Shown piece by piece: positions 33,960-46,351 of a stretch of DNA of 64,000 nt. Location of the stretch: contig JAVTVY010006765.1 of NCBI GenBank assembly GCA_036873755.1, positions 248,001 through 312,000 on the forward strand, written 5' to 3'. The DNA is from Hanleya hanleyi. Its lineage: Eukaryota; Mollusca; Polyplacophora; Lepidopleurida; Hanleyidae. Each line of letters starts with the position of its first letter. Positions within the stretch are counted from its first letter, which is position 1. The position numbers were made by a program, and so were the translations under genes. The notes under the pieces are model-generated. The model had not been told where the DNA came from, did no database searches, and saw only the letters and a program-made list of their open reading frames with translations.

Positions 33960-34350
33960 TATAGCCGTACGACATCGGGCATTACAGGTTAGCTTTTCTG
34001 TGTATTCTTGCATTTACCAGGTTCACTCTATGTTGGGGCGTTTACTTCACCAGACGTCCTCGATGCTCATCCATTAACTTCAGATGAGTTATTTGTTTGA
34101 GCTGATATGTCATCACAGCTGTCGAGGTAGCGTATTTAATTCCGCTTGCCGGTTTCTAGGGGCCGTGTGGATACTTCATAGTGTCCACATAAACAGCTGC
34201 AATAAAAGCGCGGCTAAGGTTCTTAGGCTACGTTCGAGAATCCACCGTATTTTTGGGTCTGATTGTGAGGTGCTGAAGAAAGCTTTCCTGTAGGATCATA
34301 TGGTTGCCTTTTAGTCGCCAGACGTCGTCAATTTTCCCCACCTGTTGCAT
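33960..34350 (-). repeat. Q-family repeat, inverted member of a pair
   Basis: Reverse complement of the Q copies: CCGTACGACATCGGGCATTA, AATTCCGCTTGCCGG, TAGGGGCCGTGTGGATAC and AAAGCGCGGCTAAGG. It ends near CCCCACCTGTTGCAT. Confidence 0.88.
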
Positions 34351-34511
34351 GTCACCTCAATGTAGTATGTGTTCTATTTAATGACGGCTCCGATGTATAA
34401 ATGAAATACGCAAAAGGCTCTCAAGAAATATTGGTGTAATTAATCACATCAACGATTGCCTAAATACAGAATCATTTTATATTCTGTATTATTGACTTAC
34501 ATATCCATATT
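34351..34511. other. Spacer between inverted Q copies
   Basis: About 160 bp of AT-rich sequence with a small palindrome (AATACAGAATCATTTTATATTCTGTATT, quoted here only by its arms AATACAGAAT and ATTCTGTATT). Confidence 0.5.
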
Positions 34512-34895
34512 TGGAGCGATATGCAGGGGATGGGAAAAATTGACGACGACTGGCAATGGCTCTACAGGAAAGTATCCCTCGACACCTAACATTCAAACAC
34601 GAGAATACGTTGGATTCTCGGACGTAGCCTTAGTATCTCAGCCGCCCTTTTATTGCAGCTGTTCACGTGGAGACTATGAAGTATCTACACGGCTCCTAGC
34701 ACCGGCTTAAGCGGAATTAGATACGTTAACTCGGGAGCTGTGATGACAGATCAGCTCAAACAACTCATCTGATAATTATGGATGAGCATCGTGGACGTCT
34801 GGTGGAGTAAACGCCTGAACATGGGGTAACCTGGTAAATGCAAGAATACCCAGAGAAACTAACCTGTAATGTCCGACGTCTTATGTCCGTTTATA
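34512..34895 (+). repeat. Q-family repeat, direct member of the pair
   Basis: GGAGCGATATGCAGGGGATG through CGGACGTAGCCTTAG, CTCCTAGCACCGGCTTAAGC and GGATGAGCATCGTGGACG to CTGTAATGTCCGACGTC. Confidence 0.88.
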
Positions 34896-34989
34896 CTAAT
34901 GCCACGTTGTCTAGGAAAATACTTATCCAACTCATCTCAAGGTATTGAAACTACTCCAAAAATTATCATTCGTACAATAGTGTTACGTG

Positions 34990-35478
34990 ATAGATTTTTA
35001 TCGGATTCACTCATAATTTCGATAATTACAACCAGTTTCGGCAACCAAGATTATCAGGACGGCTGGAGCCGGTTATAGATAATCGAAATCTGAATATCAA
35101 AGTCACGGGTAATAAATATCAAGAGTTCAACTTGTGTGAAAGCAATCTGAAGCAGATTAGAGACAGTCAAGAGGTCATTGCCAAGGTGAAAATTGTATTA
35201 CCCAATTCCAAACATATCTCTCTTCCAATAAGTTTCCTAATACTTGGACAAAGAAGAACCACATATTACAATTGGGTTTAAGTGGATTCCCAAGTGGAAA
35301 TAAGCTATCTGAAAGATGCCCATAGTCCGTCTGAATATATTGTTAAAATTTGCAGAAAGTTTGCTGATGTATCCATAAACCTAACTGCACAATGGCGAAT
35401 AATATCATTAACAAGTGAAACTTCACATATCCGCCAATGTTACAATGTGTTGTATCCGAATTTTAGCAGCACATTCTA
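34990..35478 (+). pseudogene. Unrecognised open frame with one stop
   Basis: Read in one plus-strand frame this stretch is open for about 160 codons apart from a single TAA just before 35282. Peptide pieces include FRQPRLSGRLEPVIDNRNLN, VIAKVKIVLPNSKHISLP and YIVKICRKFADVSINLTAQW. The composition looks protein-like, but I recognise no family and no start. It could be a decayed exon or element remnant, or chance. Confidence 0.25.
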
Positions 35479-35829
35479 GAATGTGTGAGGTGTAAGTGCT
35501 ATTTTGCGAGATAACGGGATGCTGCCAAGTGTTCAATGTTGTATCTTTATTGCTCGCTATTATACCTTTGTTTGCGATTATCTGTTCGGTTAAAGTAACC
35601 GGCCGGGTTGTCTTATAGCACCACCAGTATTATGCTTTGCTAACGTGCCACCTCCACCCCCTCCACAATTCCCCGTTCAGATTTTGGTAGAGCGGTGACG
35701 TGTATTCCTCTTGTTTGTGAATACTCAGCCATCTTTATAATTCAGTGTATTATACATTATGTCGAGGCAGCAGTGTCATCCAAAATAATGTTGTCAGCGT
35801 GGCGTAAATTTCAAACGGGCTATCCGGAC

Positions 35830-36610
35830 TACAGAGAATAAATCCCTTGTCTTTGCATATGGTTATGTTAACAATACTGTATCATCTATTCTGTAAATGG
35901 TGTATATAACCCAGTTATTCTAATCTCGGCAAATATGGACATAACGTGCTTGTACGGTTCTTACCAGCTTGTCATTTTATTGAATCCATATGGTAGCAAC
36001 TCTAGTGACATTAAAATAAACAAGAAAATAATTGCTTGTATTTGCCTACTTTTCGACACGGATTATCAGCGAATGGAAATTCCTTCACAAATACTGTTCC
36101 CAAGGTGGATGGGCCAATAGCCAAACTATCGAAGCAAATGGGGGTAATGATATTGGAAACTATAGTTAAATGGCTGAATAGTATATTGGTCGTGCATGGT
36201 GATATTACCAGTAACAGTAACTCAACAGAGTATTGTTATAATATATACATGAGAGATCCTTCAAGAATTACTACTGATTAACTGAATGAATAAGCTTACT
36301 CGGTGGTAGGAACGTCAACTTGGTCTGTTATGTTCTCAAAGCTCACAATAAGTCTCTAGGTAATTCCACTTTTCTAGTTCTGTCAACAGTATCGTGTATA
36401 TGCAAAATCGATTTGGGGTAAATATTGAAATAGCTATATATTACAGTCATTATTTGCTGCCATCCTCCTACTTTCATTTCAAACTCTTAAAGGTGCAGTT
36501 CTACTTTGGTCATACTGAATCACCTATTGTATGCATCAGAACGTCTGACGACGTATCGGTCAAGAATACCAAGTCATTTTGCCATTTGAAAATTTGATGT
36601 CGCCAAAAAT
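35830..36610 (+). repeat. Diverged long duplication, copy A, first block
   Basis: Matches 38890-39790 in order: CATATGGTAGCAACTCTAG, AAACAAGAAAATAATTGCTT, CCCAAGGTGGATGGGCCA, GGAACGTCAACTTGGTCT, GTATATGCAAAATCGATTT and TGGTCATACTGAATC. Similarity is clear but with many indels, so the duplication is old. No stable coding frame. Confidence 0.8.
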
Positions 36611-38089
36611 TTGATGGAATGCCAAACTTGCAACTTACTATATATGGTCCTTTTTCAAGAAACTATATCGAAATCATGCCTGTATCTACCGTATGCGTAT
36701 AACGAAAATTCTTAAATGAAAATTCGCGAAGAAACATAATGAAAGTACTGATAATATTAATGTTGGATTTCCGTTGATTAGTAAACTTATGAATATCTAG
36801 ATCTGACCTCTTCTGCATTTGACCCCTTCTGTAAACCTATAATTGGTTGTAAAATTTGTAATCCAATTATGTAAATATGCATAGATCACTGGCAGCCGGA
36901 GCCTGGTCAACTTTGCTTGTTGAATCTGGCAATTTATGAAATGTCAGCCAATACTCTGTCTATGCTGATTAAGAGAAACAGCCATCTGTATTCGCATATT
37001 CAAATGCCAAATTTCAAGATTTTTAAATCTGGCATGTACATTATACCTGATACCAAGTGACATAAATGAAGATAATCAACTCCAAGATTGTCATCTTCAA
37101 GATCTTCAACTCCAAGATCTTCAACTCCAAGATCTTCCAGATCGTCTACATGCAGCTTTCAAATAATTTATTCCAACAGCATATGCACCCTCGACTTTGA
37201 AGAAATGATCAGATGAGAGCTAGGAATCTAGAATTTTTCTTCTCGAATACATATGTTTATGTTTATTCTTCTCCAAGTAAATCACAATAGCTCAGTCACC
37301 AGCAACACAAGAAATTATAAAACATAGCAGAAAATTTTACGCCTAGACTGTATTTTTATAGACATGATATAATCACCAGAGTCGGTACACACGTTAGGAT
37401 TTTATAATTATAGTATGTATTAAAGAATCATGAATAATTTATCTAAAAGTCAGATCTTAACTTGTAACTTATAACTTATCTAAAACTCGCTGGCCGTTTG
37501 GACGAGTAAACTGGGCGACTTTGAGAAAAGGGTATACGAATATTCACCGCCGAAGAAAATTACATACACACAAACATAAACCCCGTTTAAACTTCGCCTA
37601 AAGATATTGGTATGTCAACACTATCACGATAAAGTATCACAATCTCTACAGTTCAGAAAATAGGTGTTGATAAATATCAGTTGTCCACTGTTCAAAATCA
37701 TGATCGATGTTGAGACAAATGCAGATTTCAGTATGCACGACCGAATCTATGAGGCAATGTACAGAGGTCATGAAGAGGTCGCGCAAGTGTAGTGCACACG
37801 TCCAGATTGACAGACCGCTGGTATAGTGCGAACGGCTTGACTTCGACAACCCGACAAAAATCATACGTATGAAAAATATTCTGTGATCCTTATGTGATTA
37901 TTCTCGGGGAATGGTATGGAGAATGATTCATATGGAAGGACTCTCTCTGAAGAGATCAGTTTGATTGTGTGCAATATATCTGTAGAGACATTTGGTACAG
38001 CCCATGTTTCGTAAAAAAATGCGTATGTTTGGAAGTTCTGACAACCGAATAATGAGCAAAGCAACTCTTCCCGAGGCATCATATAGTAA
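36611..38089. other. Middle of duplication copy A, no gene recognised
   Basis: AT-rich. Contains a short tandem (CTCCAAGATCTTCAA, about four units) at 37078-37140. This part is mostly replaced in copy B by the 20-bp array. Confidence 0.55.
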
Positions 38090-38400
38090 GGAAACGTTTC
38101 TTCCATTAAGTTAATTCAAATTTGAAGTTTACACGATTTGCATTTTCCAGCTGAATATAATTTGCATGCATTGTTCTCCCAAATATTGATAGAACATGGT
38201 ATCTGCTCAGTAGGTTGTTTATGGAATACACGTTTCTTGCCATTAGTATGCAATCTATTGAACTCCATTGGGGTGTTAACGGATGGAAACCGCTTCAGAA
38301 CTGATCATAGATCAAGTTACCATCACTCTACATAGTAGAGTCAAACAAACGGTCAGTATTCCAACTCAGATCTGGCCTCTTACAAAATCGCTTTGCCAGC
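38090..38400 (+). repeat. Diverged long duplication, copy A, second block
   Basis: Matches 40860-41170: TTCCATT, GCATTGTTCTCCCAAATATT, TTATGGAATACACGTTTCTTG and CAATCTATTGAACTCCATT. Open frames on both strands lack known domains. Confidence 0.75.
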
Positions 38401-38622
38401 GTAGTTTTCGAAATGTCAAGCAAGAAGTTACATGTACGAATATCGTATATTGTGACCTTCTTCGGGTACTTCCTGAAGTTGCACGAGCAACATATATGTC
38501 TTTTTCCTTCAACATCAAGCTCATTCAACCATATAAACCGACGAAACCGTTTTCAACTCGACCAGAAACCGTAGATATGAGGCGTTCGATTGTAGTTGAT
38601 TAAAAGCATATTTCGTAAATCA

Positions 38623-38815
38623 TACGAATTTGATATTTTTAGAACATCATGATGTCTTGCCGGCATCATTAAAAAAAGTTCACCGTTTCTCTCTTGCAGG
38701 AAACTCGCCTATATGTATGTATACTATGATCGTTTTTTTTAATTTGGTGCTAGTGCTGTTATATGAAATAGGTCTTTGGATTATGGACGCGGGAATTCTT
38801 GAATAGACGACGCTG
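38623..38815 (+). repeat. R-family repeat, internal fragment
   Basis: CGAATTTGATATTTTTAGAA through CTTTGGATTATGGACGCGGG; both ends of the family are missing. It separates the two copies of the long duplication. Confidence 0.85.
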
Positions 38816-38889
38816 GTATTCAGTTAACTACACTGAAAACGTCCCTGGAGTGGTTACCTTAATTCCGGCTGTTATGGTGACAAATAACC

Positions 38890-39790
38890 GAGTAGAGCGT
38901 TGGTGCCAGATTGTCTCGATTCGTACATGTATTCCACACAATACTGTGTTCCCTATTCTGTAATGGGGTATGGAGTCCGGATCTAGTTGGTCTATTTCCG
39001 GTGAATATGGGTATAAAGTGCTTTAACGGTTCTTTCTGTCATGTCATTTTATGAAATCCATATCGTAGCAACTCTAGGGGCATTAAATATAAACAAGAAA
39101 ATAATTGCTTCTATTTGTCCAGTATTCAACATGGATTATCAGCGAATCGATGTATATATCAACAATTCCTTAACAGCCATTGTTCCCAAGGTGGATGGGC
39201 CAGAAGCTAAACAATCGAAGCAAAGGGCGTTAATGGTATTCGAAACTACGGGCTAAATCGCTGAAGAGTATCGGTTCTAGTTGGTGATAATATCAGTAAC
39301 AATAACTCAATCAAGTATTGTATGCTTTCTCGTTTTCCCTCTAATCTGTGCATGACAGATGTATATCGTTTAAGGATTACAATACCGATCAACTGAATTA
39401 ATATGCTTATTCGATGGTGGGAACGTCAACTTAGTCTTTTATGTTCGGAATGCTGACAATGAAACTATGCATACAGAATTCCCACCTTTCTGGTTTTCTG
39501 GTCAGCACTGTGTATGCAAAATCGATTTTGGGTAAATATTGCAGTAGCTGCATATTATATATAGTAGTTGTTCATTACCATCCACTTATAACCTTCATTT
39601 AAAACTATGCAAAGTGCAGTTCCGCTTTGGTCATACGGAATGCATATATTGTATGAACAGGTCGTGCGAAAATTGAGCAGAGTTTGTATTGCAGAACATG
39701 AACAGGCGACGTGTCGGCCAAGAATGCCACGTCACGCAGGCAGAAATTTGATGCCTTCCTTCAGGAATGGCGATCATGTAAACTAACTAC
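38890..39790 (+). repeat. Diverged long duplication, copy B, first block
   Basis: Counterpart of 35830-36610. Starts near GAGCGTTGGTGCCAGATT. A third copy seems to begin at 41262 with GATCGTTGGTGCCAGATT. Confidence 0.8.
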
Positions 39791-39813
39791 GGATTCTTTA
39801 CGAAAGGCGATTC

Positions 39814-40450
39814 CTAAACCATGACAGTTCTGACTAAACCATGACAGTTCTGACTAAACCATGACAGTTCTGACTAAACCATGACAGTTCTGACTAAACC
39901 ATGACAGTTCTGACTAAACCATGACAGTTCTGACTAAACCATGACAGTTCTGACTAAACCATGACAGTTCTGACTAAACCATGACAGTTCTGACTAAACA
40001 TGACAGTTCTGACTAAACCATGACAGTTCTGACTAAACCATGACAGTTCTGACTAAACCATGACAGTTCTGACTAAACCATGACAGTTCTGACTAAACCA
40101 TGACAGTTCTGACTAAACCATGACAGTTCTGACTAAACCATGACAGTTCTGACTAAACCATGACAGTTCTGACTAAACCATGACAGTTCTGACTAAACCA
40201 TGACAGTTCTGACTAAACCATGACAGTTCTGACTAAACCATGACAGTTCTGACTAAACCATGACAGTTCTGACTAAACCATGACAGTTCTGACTAAACCA
40301 TGACAGTTCTGACTAAACCATGACAGTTCTGACTAAACCATGACAGTTCTGACTAAACCATGACAGTTCTGACTAAACCATGACAGTTCTGACTAAACCA
40401 TGACAGTTCTGACTAAACCATGACAGTTCTGACTAAACCATGACAGTTCT
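39814..40450 (+). repeat. 20-bp minisatellite, about 32 units
   Basis: Unit CTAAACCATGACAGTTCTGA. All units read as identical except one 19-bp unit near 39996 that lacks a C. No open frame is produced because each unit carries a stop. Confidence 0.98.
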
Positions 40451-40859
40451 CTACATTATTCATCTATCGTATACATACAACGACCATTTCTAATATGGAG
40501 TCTGCGGCAAAGCATAATACTCATGCGTTTGAAGAATATTGTGTGATCCATCTGACGATGATATCTTCCTGATTAGAAAACTTTCGCTTTATAATTCATA
40601 TGAAACAACGTCATCTGAGATTACTATGGAGAAATTATTCGAAGAACTATCTGACGGTCTGAAGAGATAGATTTACTTTACGAACAATTCTCTTCGGTAC
40701 AAACAATCATATCTGTAGAGACACTTGATATATGCACGTCCCGTGAACATTTGTGTATGTGCATGCAAGCGGATAATGAACAAAGCGGAAGGAGGGAGGG
40801 AGGGAATTTGGCTTAATGTCACACTCAACAAAGCGACCCTTCACGAAGGCATCACAAGT

Positions 40860-41170
40860 GATAATGAAATGTTTATTCCATTGAAAATATATGTTAGTTA
40901 ATTCGAATTCGAAGTTTATACGAGCTGAATATTACTTGTGTGCATTGTTCTCCCATATATTGATAAGACACGTTATCTACACGGCAGGTTATCTATGGAA
41001 TACAGGTTTCTTGTCATCAGTTTGCAATTTGTTGATGTCCATTAGAGTTTTAATCAATGGAATAGAAACAGATTCCGAAATGACCATCTATCAAATTGCT
41101 TTCAATCTAAATAGCAGGATCAAACAATTGGTCATGAGTAGTCTAGCTCATATATGGGCTCTTTAAAAAA
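40860..41170 (+). repeat. Diverged long duplication, copy B, second block
   Basis: Counterpart of 38090-38400, separated from copy B's first block by the 20-bp array. Confidence 0.75.
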
Positions 41171-41261
41171 ATATCTTGCCATCCTGCATTCGAGAAGGCT
41201 TTCTTAAGAATATCGGGTATTTACTGTAAAGTAGTTTACATTATTTGCGCTGTTGAATAGT

Positions 41262-41340
41262 GACAGATAGCCGAGGTGATCGTTGGTGCCAGATTTTCAG
41301 GATTGTATTCCACTTGGATTAATCAACAGCTGAACGTCAA
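41262..41340 (+). repeat. Start of a third duplication copy
   Basis: ATCGTTGGTGCCAGATTTTC and GTATTCCACTTG resemble the beginning of copy B at 38899. The match fades after about 60 bp. Confidence 0.45.
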
Positions 41341-42806
41341 CCACAAAATGTATACTTTGATTAATTCACCATTTACTGCTCACCAATATGATTTGGTTTA
41401 CTTACTTGTTTGTATTGCAAAGGTATACATGCTGTTTGGAAGCACAAATACTTTTGAACAACATTGCTTTTAATTCATGACCAGGATGCCTGTGTGAGTA
41501 TTATTGCATATTGAACAAATTGTAGCGTATACTACACCAGTATAAATATGACTCTTATATAACTCATCTATTTTCATCTGCTGGGGTTGCATGTTATCAT
41601 ATTATCACCGCTATTTGAATAATGTATCTAGTTTTCTTGATTCGTTGCTATTGGTGTTCTCATGAAAAGCTACAGTAAAAGCGTGACCGAGATACATAAA
41701 CATCGCAGCATCCATGAATCACCCTCGAGATGTCTATGTGTGAAATGCAGTCAGGTTATCGGCCTGTCGGTTCATATGACTTCTTGTCAGGTATGGTAGG
41801 ATATTTCTTCATTTCAGGTACGTTCATATATGTTTCCTCCTTCCATTGCATAGTATCACTTACTCATGGCATGTGTACATCATTGATCGTTAATATCCAT
41901 ATGTGTCACTGTCTATACAAGATCCACATGCATCCTCTAATTCTATACAAATGATCCAAAATTTCAGGTCCATGGAGAATATTTTGTATAGAATTGTTTA
42001 TGATCCTATATGTTTGGATAAACTTTCTTCGGGACTTGATATTTCGCTGCTGGTGTGACGACTAAGAATATCCAGTGGAAGTGTCCGCTTCCTATCAGGG
42101 TCATAACTCAGCTAGGACAGTTTTGTCCAGACTTGTAATTACGAGCGTACACTTATCCCCATCATACCTGATCTATAGCATTTTCCATCAGATCTTATAG
42201 AATATCCTAAATTGCACCTTGATGCATTGTGATTTCCTACGGCGTCTTTTTTTAGTTTTACCACATGATCATCTACTGAGGAGGGATTCAAATATGTATA
42301 CAAATTGTGTACACACGTTACGAATATGTTGACATGGGCATGCCATTTTGAACTACTAACACATTATTCCTGTTATTCCACTAAAATGTCACCTTGATCC
42401 TATGATGCATACAGGTAATTTCCCACGCGCGTTAGAAAGCCAATATCTTAATTGACGAAACAATTTTAACCAGTAGTGTATATTGGTATAATTATGCGTA
42501 ATAATAAAAATAATATAGCTGTTCACGGTTGCAAATTTCATCAAAGCGGTTCAGGTCTCAAAACAAAGTTTGGTAAACGTCGTTCTCTCTATCGTACATT
42601 AAATGGTTCAAGGAAACCAATCTGGGATATATCCTGAATTATCGCCTGGAAAAAATATCAAATCTAAAAAGATTCATATTTTCGATTTCTTTTATGAATG
42701 ACGTTTTTCAACTGAACGTCGGATATGGCGCTCGTGTCACAAACGACTTAAACAACAGGTTTGTCAAGATCGCGACGACCATATGTCTGATTATTTCTGT
42801 CATTCT
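41341..42806. other. Intergenic, no gene recognised
   Basis: No domain-bearing frame. A faint R-like remnant (AAAAGCGTGACCGAGATACA) lies at 41677-41700. Confidence 0.45.
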
Positions 42807-43072
42807 ATAGAGGACTACTTTACAACGAATAACATATGGATTAAAAATATTGATCAGCGATACGGATTTGATATTTTTGGAATATCATGATGTCTTGCCG
42901 GCATCATTGAAACCTGTTGACCGCTTCTATCTTGCCGGAAATTAGCTTATGTTTATGTGTACCAGGATTGTCTTTTAGAATTTGGTGCTAATGCTGTTAT
43001 ATGGAATATGGAAAAGGTGTTTGGATTATGGACGACGGCTGAATTATGAATGACGGCCCAAACGCTTGTAAT
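42807..43072 (+). repeat. R-family repeat, 5'-truncated copy
   Basis: Begins within GACTACTTTACAACGAATAA and reaches the 3' terminus AACGCTTGTAAT. A short internal deletion removes the GCGGATATTCT block. Confidence 0.9.
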
Positions 43073-44345
43073 TTGGATATGTCACGTCTGTATCCAATCT
43101 CTCTAACAGACCAGGGATTTGGCATTCAGAGAGTTATAGCCTCCTAACCCAAGGGGTAGCAAAATCATCTAGTGGACCCAGGCTTTGCATGGTACACACA
43201 TATTTCCCATAGACTCCACCCCCATTCGCGGAACACACACACAGTCTGTCTTTAAAAGTAGGCACTTGTCAATTGTATCCCATCTCCAACGTGGGGGTAA
43301 ACCTCAATATTGCAACAGGAAATAGTGTGGGAACATGACATGAATATGGTTCGTTTTCGTTTTCGACACCAGTTTGACGACGATTATGCTATTTGAGTGA
43401 ATAAAAATAACGTCGGAATTCGGAAGTCAGAAATGTTCCTTCGCGTCATTCGTACAATACAGTGTTGTGTGGAATACAGCATTGTGTGATTTATTGTATC
43501 CTTCATAGTTTGTGTCTGTAAACAGTTGAATTCGCTAGAGGATTGCTGCCCTCTGGTTTAATTAATTTGATTATATACGTTGACGGGGACGTCAACATAG
43601 TCCGACAATGCCCATTTCAATAAATATCATATATTCGAAGCTCTATGGTTCATCTTTCGATAAAGGGGTCTTGATTAATAACTGTTCGCTCAATCATTCA
43701 TACATGATGCATGGTCATCGGGGATTATTGTCCAGTGATCTATATTCCAAACTTGAGCAGATTATTGACTGAAGAACAGTTATCCACTGTTCAGATAATA
43801 AGTATGGTTTAGTATGTGGATAAACTTTAGTATGATCGAATGCCTGTCACGTGCAAATTTGCATATGCGCAGGTGCGGACTTCTAGATAATGAGCTAACC
43901 AATCCCTGAAGGCGTTACCAGAATTCTCCAAGATGATCAGTCAATTTCGTGTGTGTATTTGGATTCGACTTCTAGTCATATTATCAAATAAACTGCAGGC
44001 GTTATATATTGTTAATATGTAATTCGTTGAATGCCCCTGGGTTTTTAGGTGTTCATGAATATAAATTACTATAGATTATAGATTATACCATCCTATAGAT
44101 TATACCATCCTATAGATTATACCATCCTATAGATTATACCATCTATCAAGTACTGAATATAGTCACCACTCCACCAAATTGTAGGATTCGACACTCGACT
44201 GATCTTCGACTCGGATACATTCTAAGTTTGCTCATGGATTCGTAAAAAGAAGATAATTCCATCCCGATTCGAAGACGTTGCTTTCCTACGAATATTGTGT
44301 CTCTGAATTTCCTGGGATACATCATATTCTGAGGGACATCATATT
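43073..44345. other. Intergenic, no gene recognised
   Basis: No convincing frame. Holds the 17-bp tandem at 44063-44144. Confidence 0.5.
44063..44144 (+). repeat. 17-bp tandem repeat
   Basis: About four units of CTATAGATTATACCATC, nearly perfect. Confidence 0.95.
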
Positions 44346-44428
44346 CCAGATAACGACTTTACAACGAAAATCACATGGATTAAGAACACTGATCAGCGAT
44401 ACGGATTTGATATTTTTGGACCATCATG
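44346..44428 (+). repeat. R-family outer copy, 5' part (second nested case)
   Basis: GATAACGACTTTACAACG through GGACCATCATGA, then interrupted by an inverted R copy. Resumes at 44729. Confidence 0.85.
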
Positions 44429-44728
44429 ATTACAAGCGTCTGGTCCGTCATTCAACCGTCGTTCATTAAAGAATATCCGCATCAATAACCCAATGACTTA
44501 TTTCATATTCTATATAACAGCATTAATTCAAGAAGACGGTCAAAGTATACATAAACATAGGTTACTATCCTGCAAGAGAGAAGCGGCCAACAGTTTTCAA
44601 TGATGCCGGCAAGACATCATGATGTTCCAAAAATATCAAATCCCTATCGCTGATCGGTATCCTTTATCCATATGATATTCCTTGTACAGTCATCATCTAG
44701 AGAATGATGTATCTCAGTCACGATTTGA
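44429..44728 (-). repeat. R-family inverted copy nested in R (second case)
   Basis: Starts at the 3' terminus (ATTACAAGCGTCTGGTCCG) and is 5'-truncated after CTCAGTCACGATTTGA. Confidence 0.88.
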
Positions 44729-44922
44729 TATCTTGCCGGCATCAATGAAAGCTGTTGACCGCTTCTGTCTCACAGGAAATTAGCCTATTTTTATTTATTT
44801 TATAATTAATTCGTTTAATTTGGTACTAATGCTATTATATGAATTAGGTCCTTGATTTATAGAGACGGAAATTCTCCAGTGGTCGACGGCTGAATATTGA
44901 ATGACGGCCTAGACGTCTGCAT
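44729..44922 (+). repeat. R-family outer copy, 3' part (second nested case)
   Basis: TATCTTGCCGGCATCAATGA through GACGGCTGAATATTGAATGA to GACGTCTGCATT; more diverged than the nested copy, consistent with being the older insertion. Confidence 0.8.
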
Positions 44923-46179
44923 TCCAAAATTTATGTTGCTTTTTCTTCAACGCGAAGCTTAACAAATGACCTTTATTCTACCTCTTCGGATTGGTTTCGA
45001 GATTGGTGCCCAACACTAAGTAGAATCTAGTCAATCAGTCCGGTTTCAAGTTGTTCACATACCGAGACTACTATATTGGCGATTAGCCCAATTCGGAAAA
45101 GGTTTTATCTCCCTTGTTTCACTAGGGGCGTGTTGGTCCAGAGATCTTCCGATAAGTACCAAAAGTCTTCACAATTAGTTTTAGCAATAAAATATTCTAT
45201 TTTTCTAGAAAATTAACTTCCTGATGTACACGAATACAGGATGTATCGGTACATGTAGAAAATATTAACAGAATAGTTTTTAAAACAAATAGTCTGGAAT
45301 AGTTTATCAATATATTATTCAACATAGTTGCGGATGCCTTGGTAAATGTGAAACCGAGGCGACTATTTCCCGGAAGCAGCTTTACGTATCTTTAACCTCA
45401 AAGAGCGGCAGTTAATCAGGGGGAGATCAGACACTTTCCGCAAAGGGCCATAGCCACGTTGGCCGTTGATGCCATTCTGGAATGAGAAATTGATTGTATT
45501 CGTCATGGATAAATCAACCACTGATAGTTGCCGGTCAAATAACGCTGAATATTATCCAGTCTCAAACCTAACTTTGCGGCATCTGTACACGATCGATTTA
45601 TGGGTGTCTATGGTTCGAATTCCGTGCCATATGTGGCTGTCGTCTGAATCCACAATATGACAAATACTGGGCTTTTAATCCTGTGTCTGAAATGGCTTCT
45701 ATAATGCAGAACTGATGGAGGAGACGTAAGCTTGACGATTACCACAGATTCCCCAGTGGGCCAATCCACTGCGCTCGGTCACATCCACACCATGTCGTAA
45801 TGAAGATAACAGAATATAGTTTAAAGTACCGTACATTAATTGGACGGAAGGAGGACGTTGACGGTCTAGCGAATGCTAATTCGTCGACCTGAAGATGACG
45901 GATCGGCGGTACCATATAATGAAAATAGATGACCTTGCCACCCTTTCACCTGCATCGTATATCGTGGCAGGTTCAGTTCCCCTGACACCCGGCTTCTTCA
46001 AAAGTAGGCTCCTATAAGCATATGCAGCTCGGTCAAATCATCCCGAGTCATCGTTCTTCTGACAAGGCTGAGTCATGACAGAAGACAAATTCGCCCGGAC
46101 AAAGATCAACTGTTTTATTATTAGGCTTTCCGAACAGCCTTTATGGTCTGATGAACGTTCGGAATATGCCATATTTGAT
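44923..46179. other. Intergenic, no gene recognised
   Basis: No domain-bearing frame and no matched repeat. Confidence 0.5.
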
Positions 46180-46351
46180 TGAATTAATCACCGAGCAATG
46201 TTGTTGGAGAAACTTATAAAACAGAGCTATACCACCAAGCACCTCCACGCAAGTTTCTCAAATTGGCGATACATGTCGCATGCTGATAGCAAAATATGGG
46301 CGTAGCGTGCAAGATCTATGACGTTACGTTTCGTAACTTGTGTCAAATTCC
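46180..46351 (+). pseudogene. C-terminal remnant of the Penelope-like reading frame
   Basis: Matches 63350-63511: TTGGAGAAACTTATAAAACA, CACCTCCACGCAAGTTTCTC and TGATAGCAAAATATG. Frame is broken by indels (TTTGGCG became TTGGCG). R follows directly, as in the 53-kb and 63-kb copies. Confidence 0.85.

Noticed and set aside
37861..38106. Minus-strand frames in the long duplication as a conserved gene
   Set aside because: The frames are not kept between duplication copies A and B, so the similarity is not coding.
39814..40450. CRISPR-like array
   Set aside because: Units are contiguous with no spacers, and the genome is eukaryotic; it is a minisatellite.
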